Of a stretch of DNA of 61,727 nucleotides, positions 31,165 through 41,100 are shown piece after piece. Position 1 is the first letter of the stretch, and each line of letters opens with the position of its first letter. Both the position numbers and the translations under genes were made by a program. This stretch comes from a virus: the IMG/VR virus record IMGVR_UViG_3300020061_000007, positions 1-61,727 of that record; one strand, written 5' to 3'. The notes under the pieces were generated by a model that worked only from the letters and a program-made list of their open reading frames with translations, did no database searches and was not told the origin of the DNA.

Positions 31165-34100
31165 ATGCCGTTCGTTGCAGACACACAGGAAGAATTGCCG
31201 CGCAGGTCGTCGGGGTTTGTTCCCGATCCGCCGGCGCCGAAGAACTGGTTCGACCAGTTGAAGAGCACAGCATCGGACGTCGGTCAAAGCGTGTCGGACA
31301 CAGCGCAGACACTTCGCCCGGTCGCCGAAGCGGTGAAGAACTTTCTATCAGCCGAACCGGCGCGCGAATTCTCGCCATCGGGGGAGGATGTTGCCAGGGT
31401 TATGGGCGGGGTCGCCAAAGACCCGACCGTGCGCGCCGTCGCGCAATCGTTTCCGGATGCGGCTCGTCTCGTGCCCGAAGTTGCCCATAGGATTTTTAAG
31501 CCAGCGATGCCCTTCATGGGCGGCCAGCCACTTCCCGACGTTGTTAGGGTTCCTTTGGAGGTTGCGGCTACCGAACTCAGAAAGATCGATCCTCGCGCAG
31601 CCAACCTATTGGAAGCGGGGCTAATGACCGCAGGTGCCATGCACGGGCAAGTGGGCGCAGCGGTCAAGCAAGCTGCGAATATCCCCAGATATGGACGGTT
31701 CGCCGGTGAGCCGGAAGCCGCCCGGTTTGCCAATGCGCGCGATGTGACACCGGAAGCGCCAAGAGCATTGCCAGCGCCCGGGGAGCCGATAGCCGCTGGA
31801 CCACCGAGGCCAGCCAGGGCGCAACCGATAGCGGAAATCATCAAGCCGAAGGCAGCGGAGCCGGTTAAGAGCGGATTTGTGCCGGATGAGGCGGTGAAGC
31901 CGGGGTTCACGCTGGAACCGGTCGCCAATGCGCCCACGGCAAAAGTTAATACATTCTATGATGATGCAGTAAAAGCTTACACATCTACGACGTTTGATGA
32001 GCGATTCGGAAACATGCACGGAACGGGAGCAACACCGAAAAGTGCCGAGGCATCGTTAAATAAGAATCTAACCGCTGCCAAGGAACAAGGAACATGGCGA
32101 AGCGTGGAACATCCGACGCCAGCGCCCAAAGCAAAGCCTGAAAGGCCAGCGCCCTACGGCATACAGCCAAGGGGATTCGTTCCGGATGAGGCACCGAAAG
32201 GCTTTACGCGCTTTTATCGCGCCGATGTTGAAGGCGCGACCAAACCGGGCGGCACGCATTGGGTTAAGGCTTCGGACGCTGAGCGTAGCGGGTACTTCAG
32301 AGAAGGCGGTGAGTACGGTAAAGCAAATTTATATGTGGATGTGCCTAATTCATATCCTGAAATCGCCAATACTTTAGACCTTAACAATTATATTCCTACG
32401 CGGATCACTATTCCAAAGGATTCAGAACTGGCTCGTCAGGTAAAACCGATAGCGCCACCGCCAGAAACGCCAGCGGTCACGAAACCGCTTGAAGCGCGCA
32501 TAGCCAAGCTCGAAGCCGAAGTGGAGAGGGGGAATGCCGAATTGCGGGGGAAGCCAGCGGCAGCGCCGGAAACTCCACGCGCCGAAGTACCCGTCCCCGA
32601 GCGTTTCCAGCAAACCGCGCCAGCCGAACCGCTCAAAACCAAGCCGCTCCGCACCATTCAAGGCGAGATCGGCGATGCGGTCGAGCGCAATGTCGAGCAG
32701 GTCACGCAGAGCGAAGGCAATCTCGAATACAAGGGCAAAGAGTACGAGGGCGCGGTACGCGAAGGAAAGAAGCTAAGGCTCAAGGATAGCCCGGATAAGG
32801 TCATCGGCAATCCGGCAGAGATGCTGAAGGTCGAGGAGAAGGTGCCGTTTGATATTGCACCGGAAATCGCGCCTGACGCTCCGCAAACAGTGACTTCCGG
32901 CCCAATTGGATCAAAGCCGCCAGAATTAATGACACCGGGAGAAGCAGCCCAAGGACTCCATTTATCAGGCTCTCCTGTGTCGGCTCGTGACGCTCATCGT
33001 TTCACCATTTCCAAGGCCCTTGATGACGGTAAGCCGGTGAACGCTGATGCCATGGTCGTTTACGAAGATCTTCGCGCTAAGGCTGAGGAATTGGGATATA
33101 AGCGCAGCGGCGACCGCTATGTTCTAGGTGAAAAAGCTTCTCCATCCTTCGAGCAAACCCCCGCAGGCCAGCAAGCCGTCATTCCCGGCGCCGAAGCGCG
33201 CAGCGTGCCCGACGCGCCGTTACGTGCCAAGCGTGCGCAGACCGAAAAGCCGTTGGAGTTGGAGCAGCCGGGGATTGCGGCTAAGGAGCCGGGGCTGTTT
33301 GAGCCCAAGCCCATCCCCTCAAAAAACCTCGCCCCCGAAGAGATCGCCGCAGCCGATGAAATGCGCGGGGAGCTGGGGACTCCCAAACTCAGCACTCAGG
33401 ACTCAGCACTCAGCACTGAGAAGCCCCTCGACCCCGTAGCCGAGCGCATTGCGCAACTGGAAAAAGAAAACGCCGAGCTGAGGGAGCGCAAGGCACAAAA
33501 GGAAGTTAGCCAGAAATCCGCGGTGGCAAGCAAGGCACCGGCACTGCGCCGACTTGCTGACGGCATGGATGCGCAGATTGAAGCGAAGATGAATCCGGCG
33601 AGCGCGAACCAGAATCCGACGCATCGACGCGCCGGTATCATTGACTCCATGATGCGTGACGGCGACCGGCTAAAAGCGATTCAAACCCAACTACGCGCCA
33701 TTGCCGACGCATCCGAGGCCGGAACATTGCCGGATAGTTTGCGCGAGGTGTCGAGCCGGGCGGACCTGGAAACAATGAGCGGCAAGTTTTACCGGCCGTC
33801 GGTCCATAACAGCAATCTCAATTCAATTCTTGAAGTGACCAAAAGTAAGCGCGGACTCACCGAGGACAGAGCGCAGGTTGCGCGCGCCAACGGCCGGCTG
33901 ACAAGCCCTGGATCCAGCGCCACGATACTCTACCCGAACGATTTAGACGCTATCTCACGGGTCGCCAAAGCAGCGCAGGACGCCAAACCCTACGACGCCA
34001 AGGGAGTTTTAGAGGACGTAGCCAAGGCGCGCCGAATGGCGAAGCTCGGCATCGAGACCGAGGAAAAATTCAACAAGGCCAAAGCCGATCTTGAGCAACT

Positions 34101-37100
34101 CACCGGACCAAAAACCCAAGCCGATCCAACAGCGCGCCGAATCAGAGAACTCGAATCGCAATTGATCGGCACCCGGGAAGCGGGACGATTCTTTACGCCT
34201 AAAGCCGTTGCCGAGCAAGTCGTCGACGCCGCGGATATTCGACCCGGCATGAAAGTGCTGGAACCGTCCGCCGGTAAGGGCGATCTCGCCGACGCGATCA
34301 AGGCGGCGGAACCCGAGGCCGATCTTTCCACCATCGAAATCAGATCGAACCTGCGCGAGATTTTGGAACTCAAGGGCCACAAGAGCGCCGGGAACGATTT
34401 TCTCGAACTCAAAGACGGCGATTATGACCGTATCGTGATGAATCCGCCTTTCGAGAACGGCGCCGAGATGGATCACGTCCGGCACGCCTACGAGCTACTG
34501 AAGCCCGGCGGCAAGCTGGTCTCGATCATGTCGGAGGGGCCGTTTGGCAGGACGGACAAAAAGGCCACGGAATTCAGGGAATTTTTATCGGAAGTCGGCG
34601 GTGAATCGGAGAAATTGCCGGACAAGAGCTTCACCGGCGCGGGCACGATCACCCAGACCGGTGTCAGCACGCGGCTGGTGACGATCGAGAAGCCCAAAGA
34701 CGCACCCGGCGCCCCCAACGAAGTCGCGGCACTGCTGAGTAAAGAGTCTGCAAAGCCGCAAACACCAACCGAAATCGAAACCTTGCTTCGGTCTGTTTAT
34801 CACGGCTCGCCGCATACCTTCGATAAGTTCGATATCAGCAAGGTCGGCACGGGCGAAGGGGCGCAGACTTACGGGCACGGACTGTATTTTGCCGAAAATC
34901 CAAAGGTGGCCGAGACCTATGCCAAAAAAGACCCTTGGAAAATGGCCGGTCCTGGGCCTCATTTGTTGAAGGGCGAAACCTATTCCGCCAAAATTTCCGA
35001 CGCCACGGTTTCTAAGATGCTCGATTGGGATAAGCCGCTGAGCGAGCAACCGAAAGTCTTGGAGATCGTTAAATCGGTAGCTGGGCCGGGTGGACAACCG
35101 GAGAAGTGGACAGGCGAGGAAGCCTATCACGCGCTGGAAAACATGGTGCACAAGCCCGGCGATGGTGCAGGTGACCGTCAAAGGGTATCGGAACTTCTTG
35201 CTCAACATGGCATCCCCGGAATCAGATACCTTGACCAAGGCTCGCGCAGCGCCGACATGGGCTATCGCATTATTTTTCCTGATGGCAAACCTTCTAATAC
35301 GCGATGGAAAACCAAGGCGGAAGCCGAGACAGCGCTTGGCAACGCAGGGAAACAGGGACGCGATACCAAAGACGCAAAGATCGAATTCATCGACGATGAC
35401 ACGCGCAGCACGCGCAACTATGTCGTCTTCGATCCTGACATCCTCACCGAAGTTAAGCGCAACGGTGGCGAAGTCGCGGCACTGCTGAGCGCGGAGAAGC
35501 CGAAGGCGCAACCGGCGCAACCGTTGACGGACATTCTTGAAAAGCCGACAGACACGACCACAACCGAATATTCCCGACAACTCAGAAAACAAGCGGACGC
35601 ACTTTCTAAAGAATCCATGAAAATGATGGATCGCGTCCCGCCAGGGCAACCCGTATCGTCTACGGCCGACAGGAATCTGCGAGAACGCGCAGCGGATAAG
35701 ATGCGCAAGGCTGGCAATCTAATTAAGCAGGCAGAGAAGCTGGAACAGGATATTTCGGAACCGACCAAGGGCCGGAACCCCATCGACATCCTAAAATCCG
35801 AAAGGGGCTCAATCCGCTTCGGTCCCGTCCGCATGCGCGACGGTAAACCAGTCGAGGCTCCAACCGTGGACGAGGTAAAAGCGGCCGTCGACGAGCTCAC
35901 CAAGCCGGTTTCCTCGAAACGACTCATTGCCGGCGGCCTGTTCGAAGAATCCACCAAGACGCTTTCCAAGACCATGGGCGCGGAAGGTACGGAGTTAGGG
36001 AAATTATCCAAGGCCGTGCGCAACGACTCGGAACTCGAAGCCAGCGCCGCCTATCAGCCGATCAAGGCGCAGTTAAAAAAGATGGACGCCAAGCAGCGCG
36101 CCAACCTGGTCGAGGTGCTCGAAGGCAAATCGGCTCCATTGGATGAAAAGGTCAAAACGCTCGCCACCACAACCCGTATAGCATTGAACAAAGTCGCCGA
36201 CCGCGCGGCACAAGTCGGTCTCGAGATCAAAAACCCGGTGACCGGCGAGAAATATCCGTTTCAGCCGCGCGAGAACTTCTTCCCGCATATGTTCGGCAAG
36301 GAGATGGGCCAGATTGCCCGTGATCCCAAGGGCCGGGCCATGCTCAAAGAGAAGATCAAGGCCAGTCTGGAGCGCGCCGGCAAGGAAGTCGATGATGTGG
36401 CGGTCGAAAAAGCGCTTCAAGGTGCGATCAAGACCTCGCGCACTCGCTACGGTCATTTGGAAATGGCGCGCATCGCCGACCTTGGCGATTATTCCAAGGA
36501 CGCCGGCGCGGTTCTATCGAGATATTTCGCCGACGCTTACCGCCGGGTGAACATTGCCGAGAAGTTCGGGCCGGATCTGGCGAAGGGTGAAAAACTTCTT
36601 AGTGAAATCGGTCTCAACAAGGGCGACAAGGCGGAAAGCTTCGCGCGCAGCTATTTTCAAAAAGTCACTTCCACCGAGCCGGAAGGAAACCTAGCCGTCA
36701 AGGACGCCGTGCGGTTCGCGACTAACTTTCAGGCGGCGACCAAGTTGGGCCAGGCGGTCATTTCGAATCTGTCGCAGCCTGCTTACACGGCGATCGTGGC
36801 GGGAGCGAAGAATGCGGCCAAGGGTTACGGCGCGGCCATGACCAAAGAGGGCCGGACCTTCGCCGACAAGATTATTCTAAGCGACACGATGACGGACTTT
36901 TTGAAAGACACCGGCGAGCATATCGACCGCAGCAAAATGGGCAAGGCGGCGGATACGGTGCTCCGGCGAACCGGTTTTACTGCGGTGGAGCGCATGAATC
37001 GAACGGTCTCGGCCAATGCGGGTAAGTTCTTTGCCGAGGATACTTTCGAGAAGCTTTTAAAGAAGCCCGACAGCGCGCGCCTACGCTATCACCTGGAAAA

Positions 37101-37797
37101 AATGAACGTCGATGTCGAGGCGGCATTGGAACGCGGCGAGCTTTCGGAAAAGGATTTGCTCCGCGCCGGGCAGAACATCGTCAATCGCACGCAGTATAAG
37201 ACCGATGTCACCGAGATTCCGCTATTCTGGTCCAGCGATGCCGGGCGGCTCTTAACGCAGTTCAAGAAGTTTCAGTTCAAGGCCGGGCAAATGATGAAGG
37301 ACGAAGTTTTGGCCGAGATGAAGCGCGGCAATGCCAAGCCGTTTATCAGAGCCGCTTTGATTCTGCCGATCGCTGGTCTTTTGACGGTTACCTTAAAGGA
37401 CTCAGTGCGGTTTGGCGATCAGACGGAACGGGACCGAAACATTGCGGACTATCTTGCCGCGGTCGGCACCTTCGGAGCGTTCACCGACGCCTTTGCAGGC
37501 TCGGGACGCCAGCCGGTCAAGGGACTGCCGTATTTGGCTGGTCCTACGCTCGGCGATGCCGGTTCGTTATGGGAAGCGGCGTTTATCGAAGCTCCGAAGG
37601 GTAATCTTAGACCGGGAGCCAAGTTTGTTGCGCGTCAAGTCCCGGTAGTGGGTCCGTCGATTCGCCAGTTGTTCAATGAGCCGAAGGAACCGAAGTCGAG
37701 CGCGGAGAACAGCCAGCTTTTAAAGGAGCTTGGGATTGATTCGCCGCTGCAAAAAGAGGCGAACCGCAGAATGTTGAAAGATCTTGGGCTCCAATAG
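31165..37797 (+). CDS. Giant polyvalent virion protein with methyltransferase and ADP-ribosyltransferase-like domains
   Basis: A 2210-residue protein. In order: an N-terminal helical region; an ART-like block near 345-430 (FTRFYRADVEGATKPGGTHWV); Pro/Ala/Lys-rich linkers; an N6-adenine methyltransferase domain from about 1007 with MKVLEPSAGKGDLADAI (motif I) and NPPF at about 1093 (motif IV); a second ART-like domain near 1212-1430 beginning VYHGSPHTFDKFD and ending YVVFDPDILTEV; and a long helical C-terminal region with QFKKFQFKAGQMMKDEVLAEM. This is the layout of polyvalent proteins, thought to be packaged and injected to act on host targets early. Confidence 0.8.
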   Translation: MPFVADTQEELPRRSSGFVPDPPAPKNWFDQLKSTASDVGQSVSDTAQTLRPVAEAVKNFLSAEPAREFSPSGEDVARVMGGVAKDPTVRAVAQSFPDAARLVPEVAHRIFKPAMPFMGGQPLPDVVRVPLEVAATELRKIDPRAANLLEAGLMTAGAMHGQVGAAVKQAANIPRYGRFAGEPEAARFANARDVTPEAPRALPAPGEPIAAGPPRPARAQPIAEIIKPKAAEPVKSGFVPDEAVKPGFTLEPVANAPTAKVNTFYDDAVKAYTSTTFDERFGNMHGTGATPKSAEASLNKNLTAAKEQGTWRSVEHPTPAPKAKPERPAPYGIQPRGFVPDEAPKGFTRFYRADVEGATKPGGTHWVKASDAERSGYFREGGEYGKANLYVDVPNSYPEIANTLDLNNYIPTRITIPKDSELARQVKPIAPPPETPAVTKPLEARIAKLEAEVERGNAELRGKPAAAPETPRAEVPVPERFQQTAPAEPLKTKPLRTIQGEIGDAVERNVEQVTQSEGNLEYKGKEYEGAVREGKKLRLKDSPDKVIGNPAEMLKVEEKVPFDIAPEIAPDAPQTVTSGPIGSKPPELMTPGEAAQGLHLSGSPVSARDAHRFTISKALDDGKPVNADAMVVYEDLRAKAEELGYKRSGDRYVLGEKASPSFEQTPAGQQAVIPGAEARSVPDAPLRAKRAQTEKPLELEQPGIAAKEPGLFEPKPIPSKNLAPEEIAAADEMRGELGTPKLSTQDSALSTEKPLDPVAERIAQLEKENAELRERKAQKEVSQKSAVASKAPALRRLADGMDAQIEAKMNPASANQNPTHRRAGIIDSMMRDGDRLKAIQTQLRAIADASEAGTLPDSLREVSSRADLETMSGKFYRPSVHNSNLNSILEVTKSKRGLTEDRAQVARANGRLTSPGSSATILYPNDLDAISRVAKAAQDAKPYDAKGVLEDVAKARRMAKLGIETEEKFNKAKADLEQLTGPKTQADPTARRIRELESQLIGTREAGRFFTPKAVAEQVVDAADIRPGMKVLEPSAGKGDLADAIKAAEPEADLSTIEIRSNLREILELKGHKSAGNDFLELKDGDYDRIVMNPPFENGAEMDHVRHAYELLKPGGKLVSIMSEGPFGRTDKKATEFREFLSEVGGESEKLPDKSFTGAGTITQTGVSTRLVTIEKPKDAPGAPNEVAALLSKESAKPQTPTEIETLLRSVYHGSPHTFDKFDISKVGTGEGAQTYGHGLYFAENPKVAETYAKKDPWKMAGPGPHLLKGETYSAKISDATVSKMLDWDKPLSEQPKVLEIVKSVAGPGGQPEKWTGEEAYHALENMVHKPGDGAGDRQRVSELLAQHGIPGIRYLDQGSRSADMGYRIIFPDGKPSNTRWKTKAEAETALGNAGKQGRDTKDAKIEFIDDDTRSTRNYVVFDPDILTEVKRNGGEVAALLSAEKPKAQPAQPLTDILEKPTDTTTTEYSRQLRKQADALSKESMKMMDRVPPGQPVSSTADRNLRERAADKMRKAGNLIKQAEKLEQDISEPTKGRNPIDILKSERGSIRFGPVRMRDGKPVEAPTVDEVKAAVDELTKPVSSKRLIAGGLFEESTKTLSKTMGAEGTELGKLSKAVRNDSELEASAAYQPIKAQLKKMDAKQRANLVEVLEGKSAPLDEKVKTLATTTRIALNKVADRAAQVGLEIKNPVTGEKYPFQPRENFFPHMFGKEMGQIARDPKGRAMLKEKIKASLERAGKEVDDVAVEKALQGAIKTSRTRYGHLEMARIADLGDYSKDAGAVLSRYFADAYRRVNIAEKFGPDLAKGEKLLSEIGLNKGDKAESFARSYFQKVTSTEPEGNLAVKDAVRFATNFQAATKLGQAVISNLSQPAYTAIVAGAKNAAKGYGAAMTKEGRTFADKIILSDTMTDFLKDTGEHIDRSKMGKAADTVLRRTGFTAVERMNRTVSANAGKFFAEDTFEKLLKKPDSARLRYHLEKMNVDVEAALERGELSEKDLLRAGQNIVNRTQYKTDVTEIPLFWSSDAGRLLTQFKKFQFKAGQMMKDEVLAEMKRGNAKPFIRAALILPIAGLLTVTLKDSVRFGDQTERDRNIADYLAAVGTFGAFTDAFAGSGRQPVKGLPYLAGPTLGDAGSLWEAAFIEAPKGNLRPGAKFVARQVPVVGPSIRQLFNEPKEPKSSAENSQLLKELGIDSPLQKEANRRMLKDLGLQ
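33387..33420. repeat. Heptamer array ACTCAGN inside the polyvalent gene
   Basis: Five consecutive units (ACTCAGC, ACTCAGG, ACTCAGC, ACTCAGC, ACTGAG). They are read as LSTQDSALSTE in a linker between domains. Same family as the palindrome at 5571-5647. Confidence 0.85.
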
Positions 37798-37873
37798 GGC
37801 GAAACAAGATAGAGTAAATTAACACCAAATAATTTGACGCGGTTTGGATTGATCATCTGGACCGTCGCCGAAT

Positions 37874-37931
37874 CCAACGAAAAGGCTCTGCTCACTGTCG
37901 ACAGCAGGAGGGTAGGGCCTTTTTTCGTTGG
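37874..37931 (+). terminator. Strong stem-loop with T-run between polyvalent and fibre genes
   Basis: CCAACGAAAAGGC pairs with GCCTTTTTTCGTTGG (37917-37931), enclosing an inner CTGCT/AGCAG stem. The run of six Ts on one arm and four As on the other would act in both directions. It separates the ejection-protein gene from the next operon. Confidence 0.65.
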
Positions 37932-37951
37932 AGCACGAGGAGAAGCAAGCG

Positions 37952-38173
37952 ATGGCGACGGATTGGAAGTCAACGTGGCTTCATAAGGTCGATCAATTCG
38001 GGGGTCAAGAGCCCATGGGCTCGGGGCCGTTCGGCGCGACCGCATGGGACGACACGAACCTCGCTGCGCCCACGTGGAAATCAACCTGGCTCCACAAAGT
38101 GAACGAATTTGGCGGGCAAGAACCGATGGGAAGCGGGCCGTTCGGGGCCACGATTTGGACTGAGGAAATATGA
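37952..38173 (+). CDS. Small protein made of two tandem repeats
   Basis: A 73-residue protein consisting of two nearly identical 27-residue units, each KSTWLHKV..FGGQEPMGSG and ending in PFGAT(A/I)W, joined by a short Asp/Ala linker. ATG 37952 follows GAGGAGAAG. It overlaps the first signal-peptide fibre gene by 4 nt, so it belongs to that operon. No family recognised; an internal duplication of a small binding unit. Confidence 0.6.
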   Translation: MATDWKSTWLHKVDQFGGQEPMGSGPFGATAWDDTNLAAPTWKSTWLHKVNEFGGQEPMGSGPFGATIWTEEI

Positions 38174-41100
38174 AATCACGAATTGTCGCTCTGCTTGTTT
38201 TGTTGCTCGCGTTCGCTGTGCCGCTCCATGCCGCCGATACCCAGACGCCGCTGTTGGGGCTCACCAAGCCGGACGCACCGGCGAATACATGGGGCTCAAA
38301 ACTCAACACCAATTTTGACATTTTAGACAAAGCCGTCGGCGTCTCGCTCGGCACCGGCACCACCGGCACCGGCGCACTCGTCTTCAACAACTCGCCGACC
38401 TTCGTCACCCAGATCACCTTGCCGAAAATCATCTGGAGCGGCGGGCCGATCGACTTGACCGGCTCCGGCTCGCCCGAAGGCGTCATCACCGCGGCGCGCG
38501 GATCTACTTACCGGCGCACCGACGGCGGCGCCACCACCAGTTTTTACGTTAAAGAATCGGGCGTCTCGAATACTGGTTGGGTCGCCTACGGCAATCCGGC
38601 CGGCACGGGTGCGCCCGCGGAAGCAACCTATATTACTCAGACTCCGCAAGGCGGACTCACCAGCGAGCAGGCGCTATCCTCGCTTGGAACCGGGCTGTTA
38701 AAAAACACCACCTCCACCGGTGTCTTGTCGATCGCCGTAGCGGGTACGGATTATTGGGGCACGGCCACGGCGATTCCGGTGACCGGCGGCGGCACCGGCG
38801 GCATCAACGCGCCGACCGCGCGCGCCAACCTGGGACTTACCATCGGCTCCGATATTCAGGCGCACAGCAACCAATTGGACGCGCTCGCCAGCACGGTTTC
38901 AAGCGCGGATCGCATCCCCTATTACACCGGCGTCGGTACGGCCACGGTCACGGATTTGACCGCGTTCGGGCGAAATCTCATCGGCACCGCCAACTCGACC
39001 ACGGCCGGGGCGCTTCTTGGCCTGGGCACGATGGCGGGTCAGTCGGCGTCGTCCTACCTGGCGCTTTCCGGCGGCACGCTTACCGGTCAATTGATCGCCA
39101 GCAATTTGGGCGTCTACTTTACCGCATCCGATACCAACCCGGCTTGTACGGCGGGGCTGTACGGTATTTACGCCGATCTCTCCGAAACCAAGCTCAAGCA
39201 GTGTCAAAACGGCGTAGCCAGCGACGTTGGTTCGGGCGGCGGCGGTGGGTCCGGCGACATCGAAGGCGTGACGGCGGGAACGGGCCTCACCGGCGGCGGT
39301 GCTTCAGGATCGGTCACTCTCGATGTGGCGGTCACGGCGCCGATCGAAATCATCACTGATACGGTGGGCTGTTCCGATTGCGCGCTGCTCTCCGGCCACC
39401 TCGGACAGTTCGCGGCGACCACCTCGGCACAGTTGGCGGCCAATCTCACCAACGAGACCGGGACGGGAGTCGCGGTCTTTGGCACCAGTCCAACGTTTAC
39501 CACGGGGATTACCACTCCGGCAGTCATCTGGACCGGCACCGTCCGGGACTTGAGCGGCGCGGGAGATCCGGAAAGCGTCGTCACGGCGCCCGTGGGCTCG
39601 GTCTATCGAAGGACCGACGGCGGGGCGACGAGCACGCTTTACGTTAAAGAAAGCGGCGCCGGCAACACCGGATGGGTGCCCTACGGCAATCCTTCGGGAA
39701 CCGGGGCGCCGACCGATGCAACCTATATTTTAGCCACCGCGAACGGCTCGCTTTCAGCGGAATTCGCGCTCGGCTCGCTCGCTACCGGCCTACTTAGAAA
39801 CACCACCACGACCGGCATTCCGACCATCGCGGTCGAAGGAACGCATTACTACGCGCCCGGGGGAACCGATGTCGCGTTAGGGGATGGCGGAACGGGCTCG
39901 AGCACGGCGGCCGGGGCACGCACCAATCTCGGGCTGGGCACCATGGCCACGCAGGCCTCCAGCTCGGTGACGATCACCGGCGGAAGCATTACGGGCATCA
40001 CTGACCTTTTAGTCGCCGACGGCGGCACCGGTCTATCCGCAGGCACCAGCGGCGGCATTCCTTATTTTTCCAGCACAACCACGATGGCATCGTCCGCGGC
40101 GCTCACGGCCAACCGGCTTTTGCTCGGCGGTGGCGCGGGCGTGGCTCCTACGGTTGTCGGGTCATTGGGCACAACGACCACGGTTCTCCATGGCAATGCG
40201 GCGGGAGCGCCCACATTCGGCGCCGTGTCATTGACCGCGGACGTTTCGGGAATTCTGCCCTTTGCCAGCGGCGGCACCGGGCTCGGATCGGGCACGAGCG
40301 GCGGGCTGCTCTACTTCAGCGGTACAACGACTTTGGCGTCCTCTGCAGCGCTCACCGTAAACGAACCGGTCATCGGCGGCGGTGCCGGTTCTCCCCCCTC
40401 GGTGGGAACCCGCTCCGGCAACACCACTCAGTTCGTTACCACGACCGGCGCGCAGACCTCGGGGAATTGCGTCGAGATCGACGGCTTGGGCAATCATATC
40501 GCGAGCTCGGGCGCATGCGCGGAGGGGCTCAATAACGTCACCGCGGCGTCCACCTTTGCGACCGACAACCGGCTACTCAGATCGGACGGCACCGGACGCG
40601 GCGCACAAGCTTCGAGCGCTTCTCTCACCGATGGCGGCGACTTGACCGTCACGTCTCTTTCAGTGGCCGGCGCGCCGACCAGCACTTGCGGCACCGCGGG
40701 CTGCTTTCAGTTGGGCGAAGGCACCGCGCCAAGCTCATTTCCGCCGACCTCCGTCACGGTCTATGTCCCGGCGAGCGTACCGACCTCTTACGGCGTCGTC
40801 ATGCCAAGCGCAGCGGCGACCGGCTTTGTCAAATGGACGAATAGCTCCAACACGGTCACCGAATCGATCGTCCCGGTGAGCGGGGCAGGCGCCAGCGTCC
40901 TGACATCGGACGGCACCATAAATATTGCCAGCGGCAAGACTTTAACCATCAGCAACACGATGACGCAGGTGGCAACCGACGGCAGCACCATTGCTTTCGG
41001 GACCGGTGGAACCGTCGCCTACACCGGAAATAATTTGAGCGTCTTTGCGGCCACGACCTCGGCGCAGCTCGCAACCGTTCTTAGCGACGAGACCGGCTCG

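Noticed and set aside
31165-37797. Fusion of several genes by assembly error
   Set aside because: The frame is open without strain for 6.6 kb, and the order of domains fits known polyvalent proteins.
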